Assembly: GCF_009498275.1 (NCBI RefSeq)
Contig: NZ_CP045643.1
Coordinates: forward strand, 1,922,001-1,986,000
Source: Streptomyces fagopyri
GTDB taxonomy: Bacteria; Actinomycetota; Actinomycetes; Streptomycetales; Streptomycetaceae
Reading direction: 5' to 3'
DNA: 64,000 bases
A program made the translations under genes and the position numbers. Positions 52,802 through 60,587 of the stretch are shown here, one piece after another. Under the pieces are notes generated by a model. That model made no database searches. It saw only the letters and a list, made by a program, of their open reading frames with translations, and had not been told where the DNA came from. Position 1 is the stretch's first letter, and every line of letters begins with the position of its first letter.

Positions 52802-53689
52802 ATGCATACGATCGATCTCGCCTATGTGGGACGGGGCCTGCACGAGGAACTGGTCGCCCACATCGCCGACCAGCAGGACTTCTACGCCGACGAGGGCGTC
52901 CACGTATCGCTGCGCGACGGCTGCGCCTGGGACGAGGAGCGGCTGCGCCGAGGCGCCACCATCGGACTCGGCCGGGCACTCCTGTCCCGGCTGACCGACG
53001 GCATCCCCTGGGTCGCGCTCACCGTCAACACCGACCGCCCCCTGTTCTGGTTCCTCGCCCGCCCCGGCCTGACCTCGCTCGCCGACCTGGCCGGCCGGCG
53101 ACTGGCGGTCCACGCCCCGCACACCGCACCCGGGTGCTTCACCCGGATCGTGCTGCGAGGGGCCGGCCTCGACCCGGACCGTGACGTGCGCACCATCGTC
53201 CGGTCTCCCGGCGACTACGGCATGGACCTGCGCCGGCTGCGGGCCGGTGAGATCGACGCCGCGCTGGTCGGCAGCACCATGGCCCCGGAGGCCGTGGCAG
53301 CCGAGCACGGCTGGCGGGTACTGGCGTGGATCGGCGACCGCTTCCGGATCCCCACCGTGGGCGTGGCCGTCGATCCCACCCGCACGGACCCGGACGACCC
53401 CGCGGTCCAGGCCGTCGTACAAGCCCACCGGCGCGCGCTGCGGGTGATCCACGAGGACCCCGACACCACGGTGCGGCACATGCGGACGTTCCTCGGCGGA
53501 CACACCGAGGACGAGGTCCGAGCCCACTACGAGACGTTCATCGCCCCGTGTTTCACCACCGACGGCCAGGCCGATCTCGGCGTCGGCGACGCGGCGATCA
53601 CCGCGGTCGCAGCCGAACTCGGCGTCCCCGCCTCCGTCACCGCGGCGGAGTTCTACCGCACCGCGACCGCCACGACCGGCGGGGGCTGA
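52802..53689 (+). CDS. NMT1/SsuA-like substrate-binding domain protein, apparently cytosolic
   Basis: The 295-residue product starts at ATG 52802 with MHTIDLAYVGRGLHEELVAHIADQQDFYADEGVHVSL, resembling the mature sequence of NMT1/THI5-like solute-binding proteins, and continues with LTSLADLAGRRLAVHAPHTAPG. It lacks a signal peptide, lipobox or membrane segment, and no transporter genes follow. A periplasmic-type binding protein in the cytoplasm may be a ligand sensor or biosynthetic enzyme of the HMP-synthase (THI5) type; this is inference. Confidence 0.75.
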   Translation: MHTIDLAYVGRGLHEELVAHIADQQDFYADEGVHVSLRDGCAWDEERLRRGATIGLGRALLSRLTDGIPWVALTVNTDRPLFWFLARPGLTSLADLAGRRLAVHAPHTAPGCFTRIVLRGAGLDPDRDVRTIVRSPGDYGMDLRRLRAGEIDAALVGSTMAPEAVAAEHGWRVLAWIGDRFRIPTVGVAVDPTRTDPDDPAVQAVVQAHRRALRVIHEDPDTTVRHMRTFLGGHTEDEVRAHYETFIAPCFTTDGQADLGVGDAAITAVAAELGVPASVTAAEFYRTATATTGGG

Positions 53690-53741
53690 CCGCCGGCCCG
53701 TACCGCTACGGGTCGCCGTCCTCGATCCCCATGTCCGCATG

Positions 53742-54524
53742 TCACTTCCCCGTCCACCGCGGGGCCCGGCGCTCGGCGAAGGCGGTCATGCCCTCCCGGA
53801 CATCGGCCGTGGCCATCAGTTCGCTCATCACCGTCCGCTGCGCGGCGAAGGCGTCGGCCTCGGCCGCGCCGTCCGCGGCCCGTGCGACCGCCTTCACGGC
53901 GGCCAGCGCCAGCGGGGTGTTCGCCGCCAGCCGTTCGGCGAGCAGGAGGGCTTCCGGCAGGGCCTGGCCCGCGGGGACGACCCGGTTGGCGAGACCCAGT
54001 TCACCGGCCCGGTCGCCGCTCACCGGCTCGCCGGTCAGCAGCATCTCCATCGCGAGGTGGTACGGGATGCGCCGGGGCAGCCGGATGGCTCCGCCACCCG
54101 CGGCGATCAGTCCCCGCTTGACCTCCGGCAGACCGAAGTGCGCGTCCTCGGCGGTGACGATCAGGTCGCAGGCGAGGGCCAGTTCGAAGCCGCCGCCCAT
54201 GGCCCAGCCCTCCACGGCGGCGATCAGCGGCTTCGTCCGGTCGGCCTCGGTCACACCGCCGAATCCGCGCCCCGGGATGTCGGGGGACTCGCCCCGCAGG
54301 GCCGCCTTCAGGTCCATGCCGGCGCTGAAGTCGCCCTCGGCCCCGGTCAGCACGCCGGCCCGGAGTTCCGGGTCCGCCTCCAGTTCGTCCAGGGCGCTCG
54401 CCAGCAGGGCGGCGACCTCGGCGTTGACGGAATTGCGTGCTCGTGGGCGGTCGATCGTGATGAGCAGGGTCGTACCCGCCCGCCGGGGGTGCGCGCCGAC
54501 GTCTTTTCGATCGGAACCCGGCAT
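53742..54524 (-). CDS. Enoyl-CoA hydratase/isomerase (crotonase family)
   Basis: The 260-residue crotonase has RPRARNSVN, GDFSAGMDLKAAL (oxyanion-hole region), EGWAMGGGFELALACDLIVTAEDAHFGLPEVKRGLIAAGGG and the C-terminal FAERRAPRWTGK. It probably hydrates enoyl-CoA in fatty acid or aromatic acid breakdown. A perfect 13-bp hairpin that buries the ribosome-binding site stands immediately upstream. Confidence 0.88.
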   Translation of the reverse strand: MPGSDRKDVGAHPRRAGTTLLITIDRPRARNSVNAEVAALLASALDELEADPELRAGVLTGAEGDFSAGMDLKAALRGESPDIPGRGFGGVTEADRTKPLIAAVEGWAMGGGFELALACDLIVTAEDAHFGLPEVKRGLIAAGGGAIRLPRRIPYHLAMEMLLTGEPVSGDRAGELGLANRVVPAGQALPEALLLAERLAANTPLALAAVKAVARAADGAAEADAFAAQRTVMSELMATADVREGMTAFAERRAPRWTGK

Positions 54525-54528
54525 GCGA

Positions 54529-54560
54529 AGAGCCTCCAGGACGGAAATCCTGGAGGCTCT
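54529..54560 (-). promoter_or_regulatory. Hairpin sequestering the Shine-Dalgarno of the enoyl-CoA hydratase gene
   Basis: On the minus strand AGAGCCTCCAGGA and TCCTGGAGGCTCT form a perfect 13-bp stem with a 6-nt loop. The second arm contains GGAGG (54533-54537), eight bases before the ATG at 54524. A transcript with this structure could not be translated without melting or binding of the hairpin, which suggests thermosensing, a ligand or RNA-binding protein. Confidence 0.65.
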
Positions 54561-54576
54561 CGACCGGTCTTGACCG

Positions 54577-54690
54577 GCACCGATGGGTGGCCGGTCTTCG
54601 CGGCACCGACGGGTGGCCGGCCGGTCCGGTTCGCCCGCGTTCAGGGTGTGGGCCCCACCCGGTCGTCGGATGCGGGCCCCACCCGGTCCT
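54577..54690. repeat. Two pairs of direct repeats between echA-like and methyltransferase genes
   Basis: GGCACCGAxGGGTGGCCGG occurs twice (near 54577-54618), followed by two copies of GGGCCCCACCCGGTC (near 54651-54690). They probably form the terminator region of the methyltransferase gene. Confidence 0.55.
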
Positions 54691-55358
54691 CAGGCGGGGC
54701 GTTCGGCCATGATGACCAGGCCCGGCCCGGTCAGTTCGTCGGCCGGGAGCCGGAGTTCGGCGACCGGGCGCAGTCCGGCCCGCTCGATCAGGTCCACGAG
54801 TTGTTCCGGCCGCCATTTGTGAGTGGTCCAGCGAACGGACACTCCTCCGTAGGCCTCGGTGCGCACCAAGTCCTCGTCGCCGACGTGGGTCGCGGTGATG
54901 AAATGGCCGCCCGGCTTCAGAGCACGCGCGAACATGGCGAGTACCTGGGGAAGAACATCACGGGGAAGATTGAACAGTGACCACCACCCGAGCACACCTC
55001 CGAGAGACGCTTCTTCGAGGTCGAGGTCGGTGGCGGAGGCGACGCTGAAACGGCATTTCGGATAAAGGCGGCGCGCGTTCTCGATCATGCGGGAGGAGAG
55101 ATCGACTCCGGACACGTCGAGCCCGCGTTCGGCGAGGTAGGCGGTCACCGTTCCGGGCCCGCAGCCGACGTCGAGGACAGGTCCCAGTCCACTCACCGTG
55201 TCGGCGAAGGCGTCGATCGACGCCTTGAGCCAGGGGTGGCTACGGATGTCACCGAATCCGGTCGTCAGCACCATGTGGACGTAGTTGTCAGCCACCCGGT
55301 CGTAGGACTCGCGGACCACGTCGAGATCCGCCGGACGGTCAATGGGGTTAGCGCGCAT
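54690..55358 (-). CDS. Class I SAM-dependent methyltransferase
   Basis: The 222-residue protein has motif I VLDVGCGPGTVTAYLAERGLDVSGVDLSSRMI, followed by WWSLFNLPRDVLPQVLAMFARALKPGGHFITATHVGDE. It is a generic small-molecule methyltransferase. The ATG at 55358 was chosen over an upstream ATG at 55454 because RANPIDRPADLDVVRESYDRVADNYV is the conserved beginning. Substrate unknown. Confidence 0.85.
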   Translation of the reverse strand: MRANPIDRPADLDVVRESYDRVADNYVHMVLTTGFGDIRSHPWLKASIDAFADTVSGLGPVLDVGCGPGTVTAYLAERGLDVSGVDLSSRMIENARRLYPKCRFSVASATDLDLEEASLGGVLGWWSLFNLPRDVLPQVLAMFARALKPGGHFITATHVGDEDLVRTEAYGGVSVRWTTHKWRPEQLVDLIERAGLRPVAELRLPADELTGPGLVIMAERPA

Positions 55359-56021
55359 CGGCCAACGATAGGGCGCCGGTCCCGACCGGTGGCCCCACTT
55401 GCCGAGATGGCGTGAACCCGTCGGCCGGGACCGGTGCGGCGCGGTGTGGAGCACCTGGAGGACGGTGATTCCCAGGAGTCACGCCCCGCCGTGCGACGGT
55501 GCGACCCCGGCCGTCCGACGGCGCGCCCCGATCGTGCGACTCGCCTCGTCCCGGGTGCGGGCGCGACTCGCCTCACTCCACGCAAGACGGTCATCACCTC
55601 CTGAGCCGCGTCCAGGGGCCGGGATTCGGGGGCCGGAGTTCGGGGGCCGGAGTTCAGGGGCCGGAGTTCAGGGGCCGGAGTTCAGGGGCCGGAGTTCAGG
55701 GGCTGAGGTACCAAATGCGCTGCCACGATTCGCAGTTCGGTTACTGAGACCCCAAGTTCATGACGGTCGCCGGGAGTTCGGGACTCAATTGATCTGGCGA
55801 TCCGTCAGACAGACTGGGTGCGGGGGCGAATCACCACACGGGACGACCATCCGCCCCTGTCCGGCTGTCACCTCGGTCTCCTCGGCCCAGGTCAGGCCGG
55901 ACCGCGGCAGGCCGACCTCTGGCCCGCCGAGTTCTCTGCCGCCCGTGGTCCCGGCGCGCGTCGATGAGTCACCGGGGGCCACGGCCGGCCGTCCCGCGCC
56001 CGCCCGTTAGCATCCCTTCGC
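55359..56021. other. Gene-free 660-bp region with a 14-bp tandem array
   Basis: No ORF has convincing codon usage. It holds the array at 55614-55706 and a lower-GC stretch (55735-55800) that may contain the promoter of the methyltransferase or the secreted protein. A 65-codon minus-strand frame at 55785-55982 has no recognisable sequence. Confidence 0.5.
55614..55706. repeat. 14-bp tandem repeat, about six copies
   Basis: The unit GGGGCCGGAGTTCA repeats about six times; the first two have CGGG instead of CAGG. Since 14 is not a multiple of three, it is not a coding repeat. The array is a clear candidate for copy-number variation between strains. Confidence 0.85.
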
Positions 56022-56888
56022 ATGACGAGGCGGGGACAGCGGCTGGGTGCCGTGGTGGGGGCGGCACTGCTGGCGGCGGTCTGCGCCTCCGGTGCGGAAC
56101 CCCCGGAGATCATCCGCACGGCGGCGGGCCTCGGGCCCCTCCCCGCCGACCGCTACGACCACACGGCGCAGGACTATCAACGGTCGCAGCGGGCATCGGC
56201 GTTGCTGGTCCGGCAGTGCATGGCCGAGCGGGGCCATCCGGGCTTCCCGCTCGACCCGCGCTACCCCAGCGACCCCATCGTCGCGACCGCGGTCACCACC
56301 GACTACGGCGCCCTCGATCTCACCGCCGCGCGCCGCTGGGGTTACGGCTGGGACCCGGCGAAGCCCTTGGCCGCCCAGCCGAAGGGCCGCCGGATGACCA
56401 ACGCCGAGTATGCGGACCTGCCCGCATGCAGGACCCGGGCGAACCGGTGGCTGATGCGCGGCGTCGACCTCACACGGGACTGGCTCTACGCGAGTACCCG
56501 GGTGATGGAGGTCGACAAGGCGGCCGGGCGCGACCCGCGTCTCCGCGCGGCGTGGAACGCGTGGTCGCGCTGTGTGGCGGACCGAGGATTCACCCGTTAC
56601 CCCGACCCCGTCGCGGCGTTCACCGACCGTTCCTGGCAGCGCGGCAGTGACGGCAACACCCGGCATACGCGGCGGGAGCGGGACACCGCCGTCGCGGACG
56701 TCACGTGCAAGCGGCGCCTGCACACGGCCGAAATCTGGCACACCGTCCAGGCGCGGGAGCAGGCCGCGGACATCGCACGGCACCACGACCGCTACACCGC
56801 AGGCCTGCGGGCACTGCGGACGTACCGGGCCAACATCGCCGAGGTGCTGGGGAAGCTCGGCCGGCGCGGCTCCGACGCCGCACGGTGA
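56022..56888 (+). CDS. Secreted hypothetical protein
   Basis: The 288-residue protein has a basic N-terminus and hydrophobic signal segment (LGAVVGAALLAAVCASGA). The mature part is Arg/Trp/Tyr-rich, with a CMAERGHPGF motif and repeated CRTRANRWL, CVADRGFTRYPDP and TCKRRLHTAE cysteines that could form disulfides. Similar secreted proteins of unknown function occur in many Streptomyces. No catalytic motif is visible. Confidence 0.72.
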   Translation: MTRRGQRLGAVVGAALLAAVCASGAEPPEIIRTAAGLGPLPADRYDHTAQDYQRSQRASALLVRQCMAERGHPGFPLDPRYPSDPIVATAVTTDYGALDLTAARRWGYGWDPAKPLAAQPKGRRMTNAEYADLPACRTRANRWLMRGVDLTRDWLYASTRVMEVDKAAGRDPRLRAAWNAWSRCVADRGFTRYPDPVAAFTDRSWQRGSDGNTRHTRRERDTAVADVTCKRRLHTAEIWHTVQAREQAADIARHHDRYTAGLRALRTYRANIAEVLGKLGRRGSDAAR

Positions 56889-57259
56889 GTACCACGAGCA
56901 CCGACGGACAGCCCACGGCACCGCCGACAGGCGTGCGCGGGCATCGCCCCACCTGATCCGCCCGCGCCCCCGGACCCGCCGCGCCCCCCACCCCGCCTGA
57001 TCCCGGCCGGACCCGTTCGCCTCGGCCGGGCGGCGATTCGGTGAGGTCCGCTGTGAACGGGCTTTCTCTCCAACCCAGTTGGGAGGCGTCGATGAGCCGC
57101 CGGGACCAACCCGGTCCGAGGAGGGATGGTCCCGCCGCGAGACGGCGCCGCCCGAACGGGGATGGTCCCGTCCCGCCGCCACCCAACGACCCAACGACCC
57201 ACCGACCCACCGACCCACCGACCGCACGGGCTACGGCAACGGGTCGCGCACGGCCGGGT
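56889..57259. other. Non-coding region with 8-bp tandem repeat
   Basis: Between the secreted protein and the convergent DtxR gene, 57181-57228 holds six 8-bp units (ACCCAACG then ACCCACCG). No gene is supported. Confidence 0.6.
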
Positions 57260-57952
57260 TCAGCGCTCGACCACGAAGATGTGGGCGGCGGCCCGTGTCG
57301 GGAGCACGACGGCTCTTCCACCGCCGGTCACCATCACACCGCCAGGCGACGGTGTCACGCTCACGACCGCTCCGGGCCGCACCCCGGCCTGCCGCAGGTC
57401 GTGCATCAGCCGGTGGTCGGTCTGGATCAGCTCTCCGATGCGCCGGACCACCGCGCCCGCACCGTCCGGGCCGGGCCGAAGGTCACCGAGGCTCACCGTG
57501 TCCTCACCTCCGGGCGAGTCCGCCCGACTCACCTCACCGAGCTCTTCCAGGCCCGGGATCGGGTTGCCGTAGGGCGACTTCGTCGGATGCCGCAGGAGGT
57601 GCAGGATCCGGCGTTCGACGGCCTCACCCATCACGTGCTCCCAGCGGCAGGCCTCGGCGTGGACCTGCTCCCAGTCCAGCCCGATCACGTCGACGAGCAG
57701 GCACTCGGACAGCCGGTGCTTGCGCAGGACGCGCGTCGCGATCCGCCGGCCCTCCCGGGTCAGCTCCAGGTGCCGATCGCCGGCGACGCGCAGCAGACCG
57801 TCACGCTCCATGCGGGAGACGGTCTGGCTGACGGTGGGACCGCTCTGGTTCAGCCGCTCGACGATGCGGGCGCGCAGGGGGACCACGCCTTCTTCCTCGA
57901 GCTCCAGGACGGTGCGCAGATACATCTGCGTGGTGTCGATCAGTGTGGACAT
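57260..57952 (-). CDS. DtxR/IdeR family metal-dependent regulator
   Basis: The 230-residue protein has the DtxR N-terminal HTH (DTTQMYLRTVLELEEEGVVPLRARIVERLNQSGPTVSQTVSRMERDGLL), the metal-binding dimer domain with the His/Cys/Glu set (RHLSECLLVDVIG, ACRWEHVMGEAVERRI) and a C-terminal SH3-like domain. It represses iron uptake and siderophore genes with Fe(II). It is the second gene of a two-gene unit after the PEBP gene, 8 bp apart. No iron box is visible near it. Confidence 0.9.
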   Translation of the reverse strand: MSTLIDTTQMYLRTVLELEEEGVVPLRARIVERLNQSGPTVSQTVSRMERDGLLRVAGDRHLELTREGRRIATRVLRKHRLSECLLVDVIGLDWEQVHAEACRWEHVMGEAVERRILHLLRHPTKSPYGNPIPGLEELGEVSRADSPGGEDTVSLGDLRPGPDGAGAVVRRIGELIQTDHRLMHDLRQAGVRPGAVVSVTPSPGGVMVTGGGRAVVLPTRAAAHIFVVER

Positions 57953-57960
57953 GGGGTTCG

Positions 57961-58500
57961 TCAGGCCGGGGTTTCGGCGGTGACCATGAGAACGGCGCGG
58001 CCGAGGATGTGGCCGGCCATGGTGAAGCCGAGGACGGCCGGGGTGGTGTCGGCCGAAACACCGACGGACGCGACGCCGAGGGCGTGCACCACGACGAAGT
58101 AGCGGTGCGGGCCGTGCCCGGCCGGCGGGGCGGCGCCGATGAAGCGGGCGGCACGGGCGTCGTTGGGCAGTTGGAAGGCGCCCTCGGGCAGCCCCGAGCC
58201 GGTGTCGTCACCGGCGCCTTCGGACAGTTCGGTGACGGCGGCGGGGATGTCGGCGACCGCCCAGTGCCAGAACCCGGACCCGGTCGGGGCGTCGGGGTCG
58301 TAGACGGTGACGGCGTAGCTCTCGGTGCCGTCCGGGGCGCCGCTCCAGGACAGCTGCGGGGAGACGTCCTTGCCGCCGGGGACGCCGAAGATGCCGGAGA
58401 ACTGCTCGACCGGCCAGGCGGCGCCGTCGGTGACGGTGGTGCTGGTGACGGTGAAGGTGGCCGCCTCGGGGAGGCGGGCGAAGTGGTCGTTCACGCTCAT
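57961..58500 (-). CDS. YbhB/YbcL family (PEBP/Raf kinase inhibitor-like) protein
   Basis: The 179-residue protein has the PEBP ligand-binding motifs GKDVSPQLSWSG (DPDAP with the conserved SPxL core), VTVYDPDAPTGSGFWHWAVADIP and GPHRYFVVVHAL. It has no signal peptide, so it is intracellular. The function of bacterial PEBPs is unclear; they may bind ligands or inhibit proteases. ATG 58500 was chosen because the family begins MSVNDHFARLPEAATF. It is followed by the DtxR gene. Confidence 0.88.
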   Translation of the reverse strand: MSVNDHFARLPEAATFTVTSTTVTDGAAWPVEQFSGIFGVPGGKDVSPQLSWSGAPDGTESYAVTVYDPDAPTGSGFWHWAVADIPAAVTELSEGAGDDTGSGLPEGAFQLPNDARAARFIGAAPPAGHGPHRYFVVVHALGVASVGVSADTTPAVLGFTMAGHILGRAVLMVTAETPA

Positions 58501-58715
58501 CGCGTCGTTCCTGTTCCGTGAGTGGCGAGACCGGCCGGCGACCTGTGAGGCGTCGGCCGGTCTCTCCGACGAGGGGGTTCGTGGTGACCTCGGAGCCACC
58601 GGGCCGGCTCAAGCGCCGCGGTGGTGATGCGGTGGCCATGCGGACGGCGGACGGCCTGCGCGTCGGGTGACGCCCGGTCGTCGCCGCCCCTCATCGCCGA
58701 ATCGACTATAGCAAT

Positions 58716-58729
58716 AATAATCGATTATT
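58716..58729. promoter_or_regulatory. AT-rich palindrome at the gntR-type promoter
   Basis: AATAATCGATTATT is a perfect 14-bp palindrome in a very AT-rich island (rare here), 24 bp upstream of the regulator start. It is a likely autoregulatory operator for the GntR gene. Confidence 0.6.
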
Positions 58730-58753
58730 CGACCCATCGTCTACGATGACGAC

Positions 58754-59428
58754 ATGGCCCAGACGACCGACACCCCGACCCCGCCGGGGAAGCAGATGCT
58801 CTCCGAGCAGGTCTACGCACACCTGCGGGACGCGATCATGCGCGGCGACCACGCCCCCGGTGACGCCCTCAAGCCGCAGGATCTCGCCAAGGAACAGGGC
58901 GTGAGCCTGGCGGTGGTGCGCGAGGCGCTCGTACGGGTGGTCGGCGAGGGCCTCGCCGACCGGCTGCCCAACCGCGGCTTCGCCGTCCCGGCCTTCTCCG
59001 ACCGCCGCTGGCAGGAGATCGCGGAAGCCCGCCGGACCATCGAACCGGTCGTCCTGCGCATGTCCGTCGAACGCGGCGACGTCGACTGGGAGGCCCGCGT
59101 ACGAGCCGCGCACCACCGTCTGACCCGCACCCCCGCGTACGTACCGGAGGAGGGCGAGCACTACAGCGGCGCGTGGTCCGAAGCCCACCGGGTCTTCCAC
59201 CGCACCCTGCTGGAGGGCTGCGGCAATCCTGTCCTGCTGGAGACCTTCGACCGGATGTGGACCGCGAGCGAACTGGCCCGCCGGTGGTCGGCGCAACGCG
59301 CCCCCGGCCGGGACGGCGTCGGCGAGCACCGTCAGCTGGAGGAAGCCGCGCTGGCCCGCGACGCCGACACCGCGGCCGCGGTCCTGGTCCAGCACCTCAC
59401 ACTCACGGCGGCCGCACTGACGGATTGA
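58754..59428 (+). CDS. GntR family regulator (FadR/FCD type)
   Basis: The 224-residue protein has an N-terminal winged helix (LSEQVYAHLRDAIMRGDHAPGDALKPQDLAKEQGVSLAVVREALVRVVGEGL) and an FCD-type helical effector domain (RRTIEPVVLRMSVERGDVDW, HRTLLEGCGNPVLLETFDRM, LTAAALTD). It is divergent from the PEBP-DtxR pair. It sits behind a perfect AT palindrome, with a -10-like TACGAT just before the ATG, so the leader is short or absent. Confidence 0.88.
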   Translation: MAQTTDTPTPPGKQMLSEQVYAHLRDAIMRGDHAPGDALKPQDLAKEQGVSLAVVREALVRVVGEGLADRLPNRGFAVPAFSDRRWQEIAEARRTIEPVVLRMSVERGDVDWEARVRAAHHRLTRTPAYVPEEGEHYSGAWSEAHRVFHRTLLEGCGNPVLLETFDRMWTASELARRWSAQRAPGRDGVGEHRQLEEAALARDADTAAAVLVQHLTLTAAALTD

Positions 59429-59755
59429 GCCCCCGCCGATCCGCCCTGGAACCGCTCCGAAACCGCCATGACCCCGCCATGACCCCGCCCTGACCCCGCC
59501 CTGACCCCGCACGGGAAGCCCGAACAGCATCGCGGCCGAGAAGCCGTCGAGGACCATCAGGGGCACACCATTCCGGAGCCGCGGAACCAGGTCCGCGCCG
59601 ACACCCCGGTGACAGGGGCGGGCGACCGACCGCCTTCACCCCCGCGGCCCCCGCCTTCGCGAGGAGGCGGAGCGAACGATCAACCGGATCAACCCGGTTG
59701 ATCGGGTCAACCGGGGCGACCGGGGCGACCGGGGCGACCGGATCAACCGGATCGA
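59429..59755. other. Non-coding region with repeats and a palindrome
   Basis: Between convergent GntR and TetR genes, 59468-59510 holds four 11-bp units (TGACCCCGCC-like), 59687-59703 is the palindrome GATCAACC-C-GGTTGATC, and 59711-59738 holds three GGGGCGACC repeats. The palindrome is a terminator candidate. No gene is supported. Confidence 0.6.
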
Positions 59756-60376
59756 TCAGCGTTCGCTGTCCGCCGACGCGGGGACGGGCGTGACGGCCGC
59801 GTCGATGAGCTTGGCGGCGATGGAGCGTCCGGTCGCTCCGGCGGCGGTGCTGTTCAAGGCGACGCTCCGCGCCGCGGCACCGTCGTAGAGGAGCGCGATC
59901 TGCTCGCCGAGTTCGACCGGATCGCGGGCGCCGGCCTGGCGCGCCAGAGAGGCGAGTCTGTCGGCGAACTCCGCCTTGTAGGCGGCGGCGAGCCGGTGGA
60001 CCGGATGCGCGGGGTCGGGGATCTCCACGGCGGCATTCAGGAAGGGACAGCCGCGCAGCGGCTCGCCCGAGCTGTTCGGCTCCCACTCGAAGATGGCGAG
60101 CAGCTGTCCGCGCGGGTCCGGATAGGCCTCCGGAGCGGATCCGCCGGGAGGCAGCAGATCGTCTTCGACACAGCTCAAGTAGGCGTGGACCAGGTCGTCC
60201 TTGCCGGCGAAGTGCGTGTACAGGGTGCGCTTGGAGACGTTGGCCGCGGTGGCCAGCTGTTCCATGCCGGTGGCGTTGATCCCGTGAGCGGTGAAGAGCT
60301 CGGTGGCTGCCTTGAGGATCCGCTCCCTGGCTCCGCGCCCGCGCCGTCGGCGTGGCTGGGGTGGTGTGATGCTCAT
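59756..60376 (-). CDS. TetR family regulator of the MFS exporter
   Basis: The 206-residue protein has a TetR HTH (RERILKAATELFTAHGINATGMEQLATAANVSKRTLYTHFAGKDDLVHAYL) and a C-terminal domain with a Cys-containing stretch (GEPLRGCPFLNAAVEIPDP). It is divergent from the MFS gene with operator-like repeats between them, so it is the likely local repressor. Confidence 0.9.
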   Translation of the reverse strand: MSITPPQPRRRRGRGARERILKAATELFTAHGINATGMEQLATAANVSKRTLYTHFAGKDDLVHAYLSCVEDDLLPPGGSAPEAYPDPRGQLLAIFEWEPNSSGEPLRGCPFLNAAVEIPDPAHPVHRLAAAYKAEFADRLASLARQAGARDPVELGEQIALLYDGAAARSVALNSTAAGATGRSIAAKLIDAAVTPVPASADSER

Positions 60377-60387
60377 GCCTTGAGGAT

Positions 60388-60457
60388 ACCGATCGTTTTA
60401 CTTAACCGGATCCGCCTGTTACGGTCGAGGCCATAAGTAAACCGATCGGTGTACTTA
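60388..60457. promoter_or_regulatory. TetR operators between the regulator and MFS genes
   Basis: A near-perfect 22-bp palindrome AAGTAAACCGATCGGTGTACTT lies at 60436-60457, and a related half (ACCGATCGTTTTACTTAA) at 60389-60406, right at the TetR start. Two sites on the same DNA fit autoregulation plus exporter control. Confidence 0.65.
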
Positions 60458-60587
60458 AGGGGTCGTCTCCCCTTTCCGCCCGCACCCACCGCAGACCATG
60501 CCTCTGCGGCAGGCCCTCTCCGCGCCAAGGACCACGAGCGCAGCTCCGTCGCCCGGCGCATCCATGCCCCGCTCTGGAGAAACACTC

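Noticed and set aside
55614..55706. CRISPR-like array
   Set aside because: The 14-bp units are directly tandem without spacers and no cas gene is near.
55785..55982. 65-codon minus-strand frame
   Set aside because: No ribosome binding site, no recognised domain and poor codon pattern.
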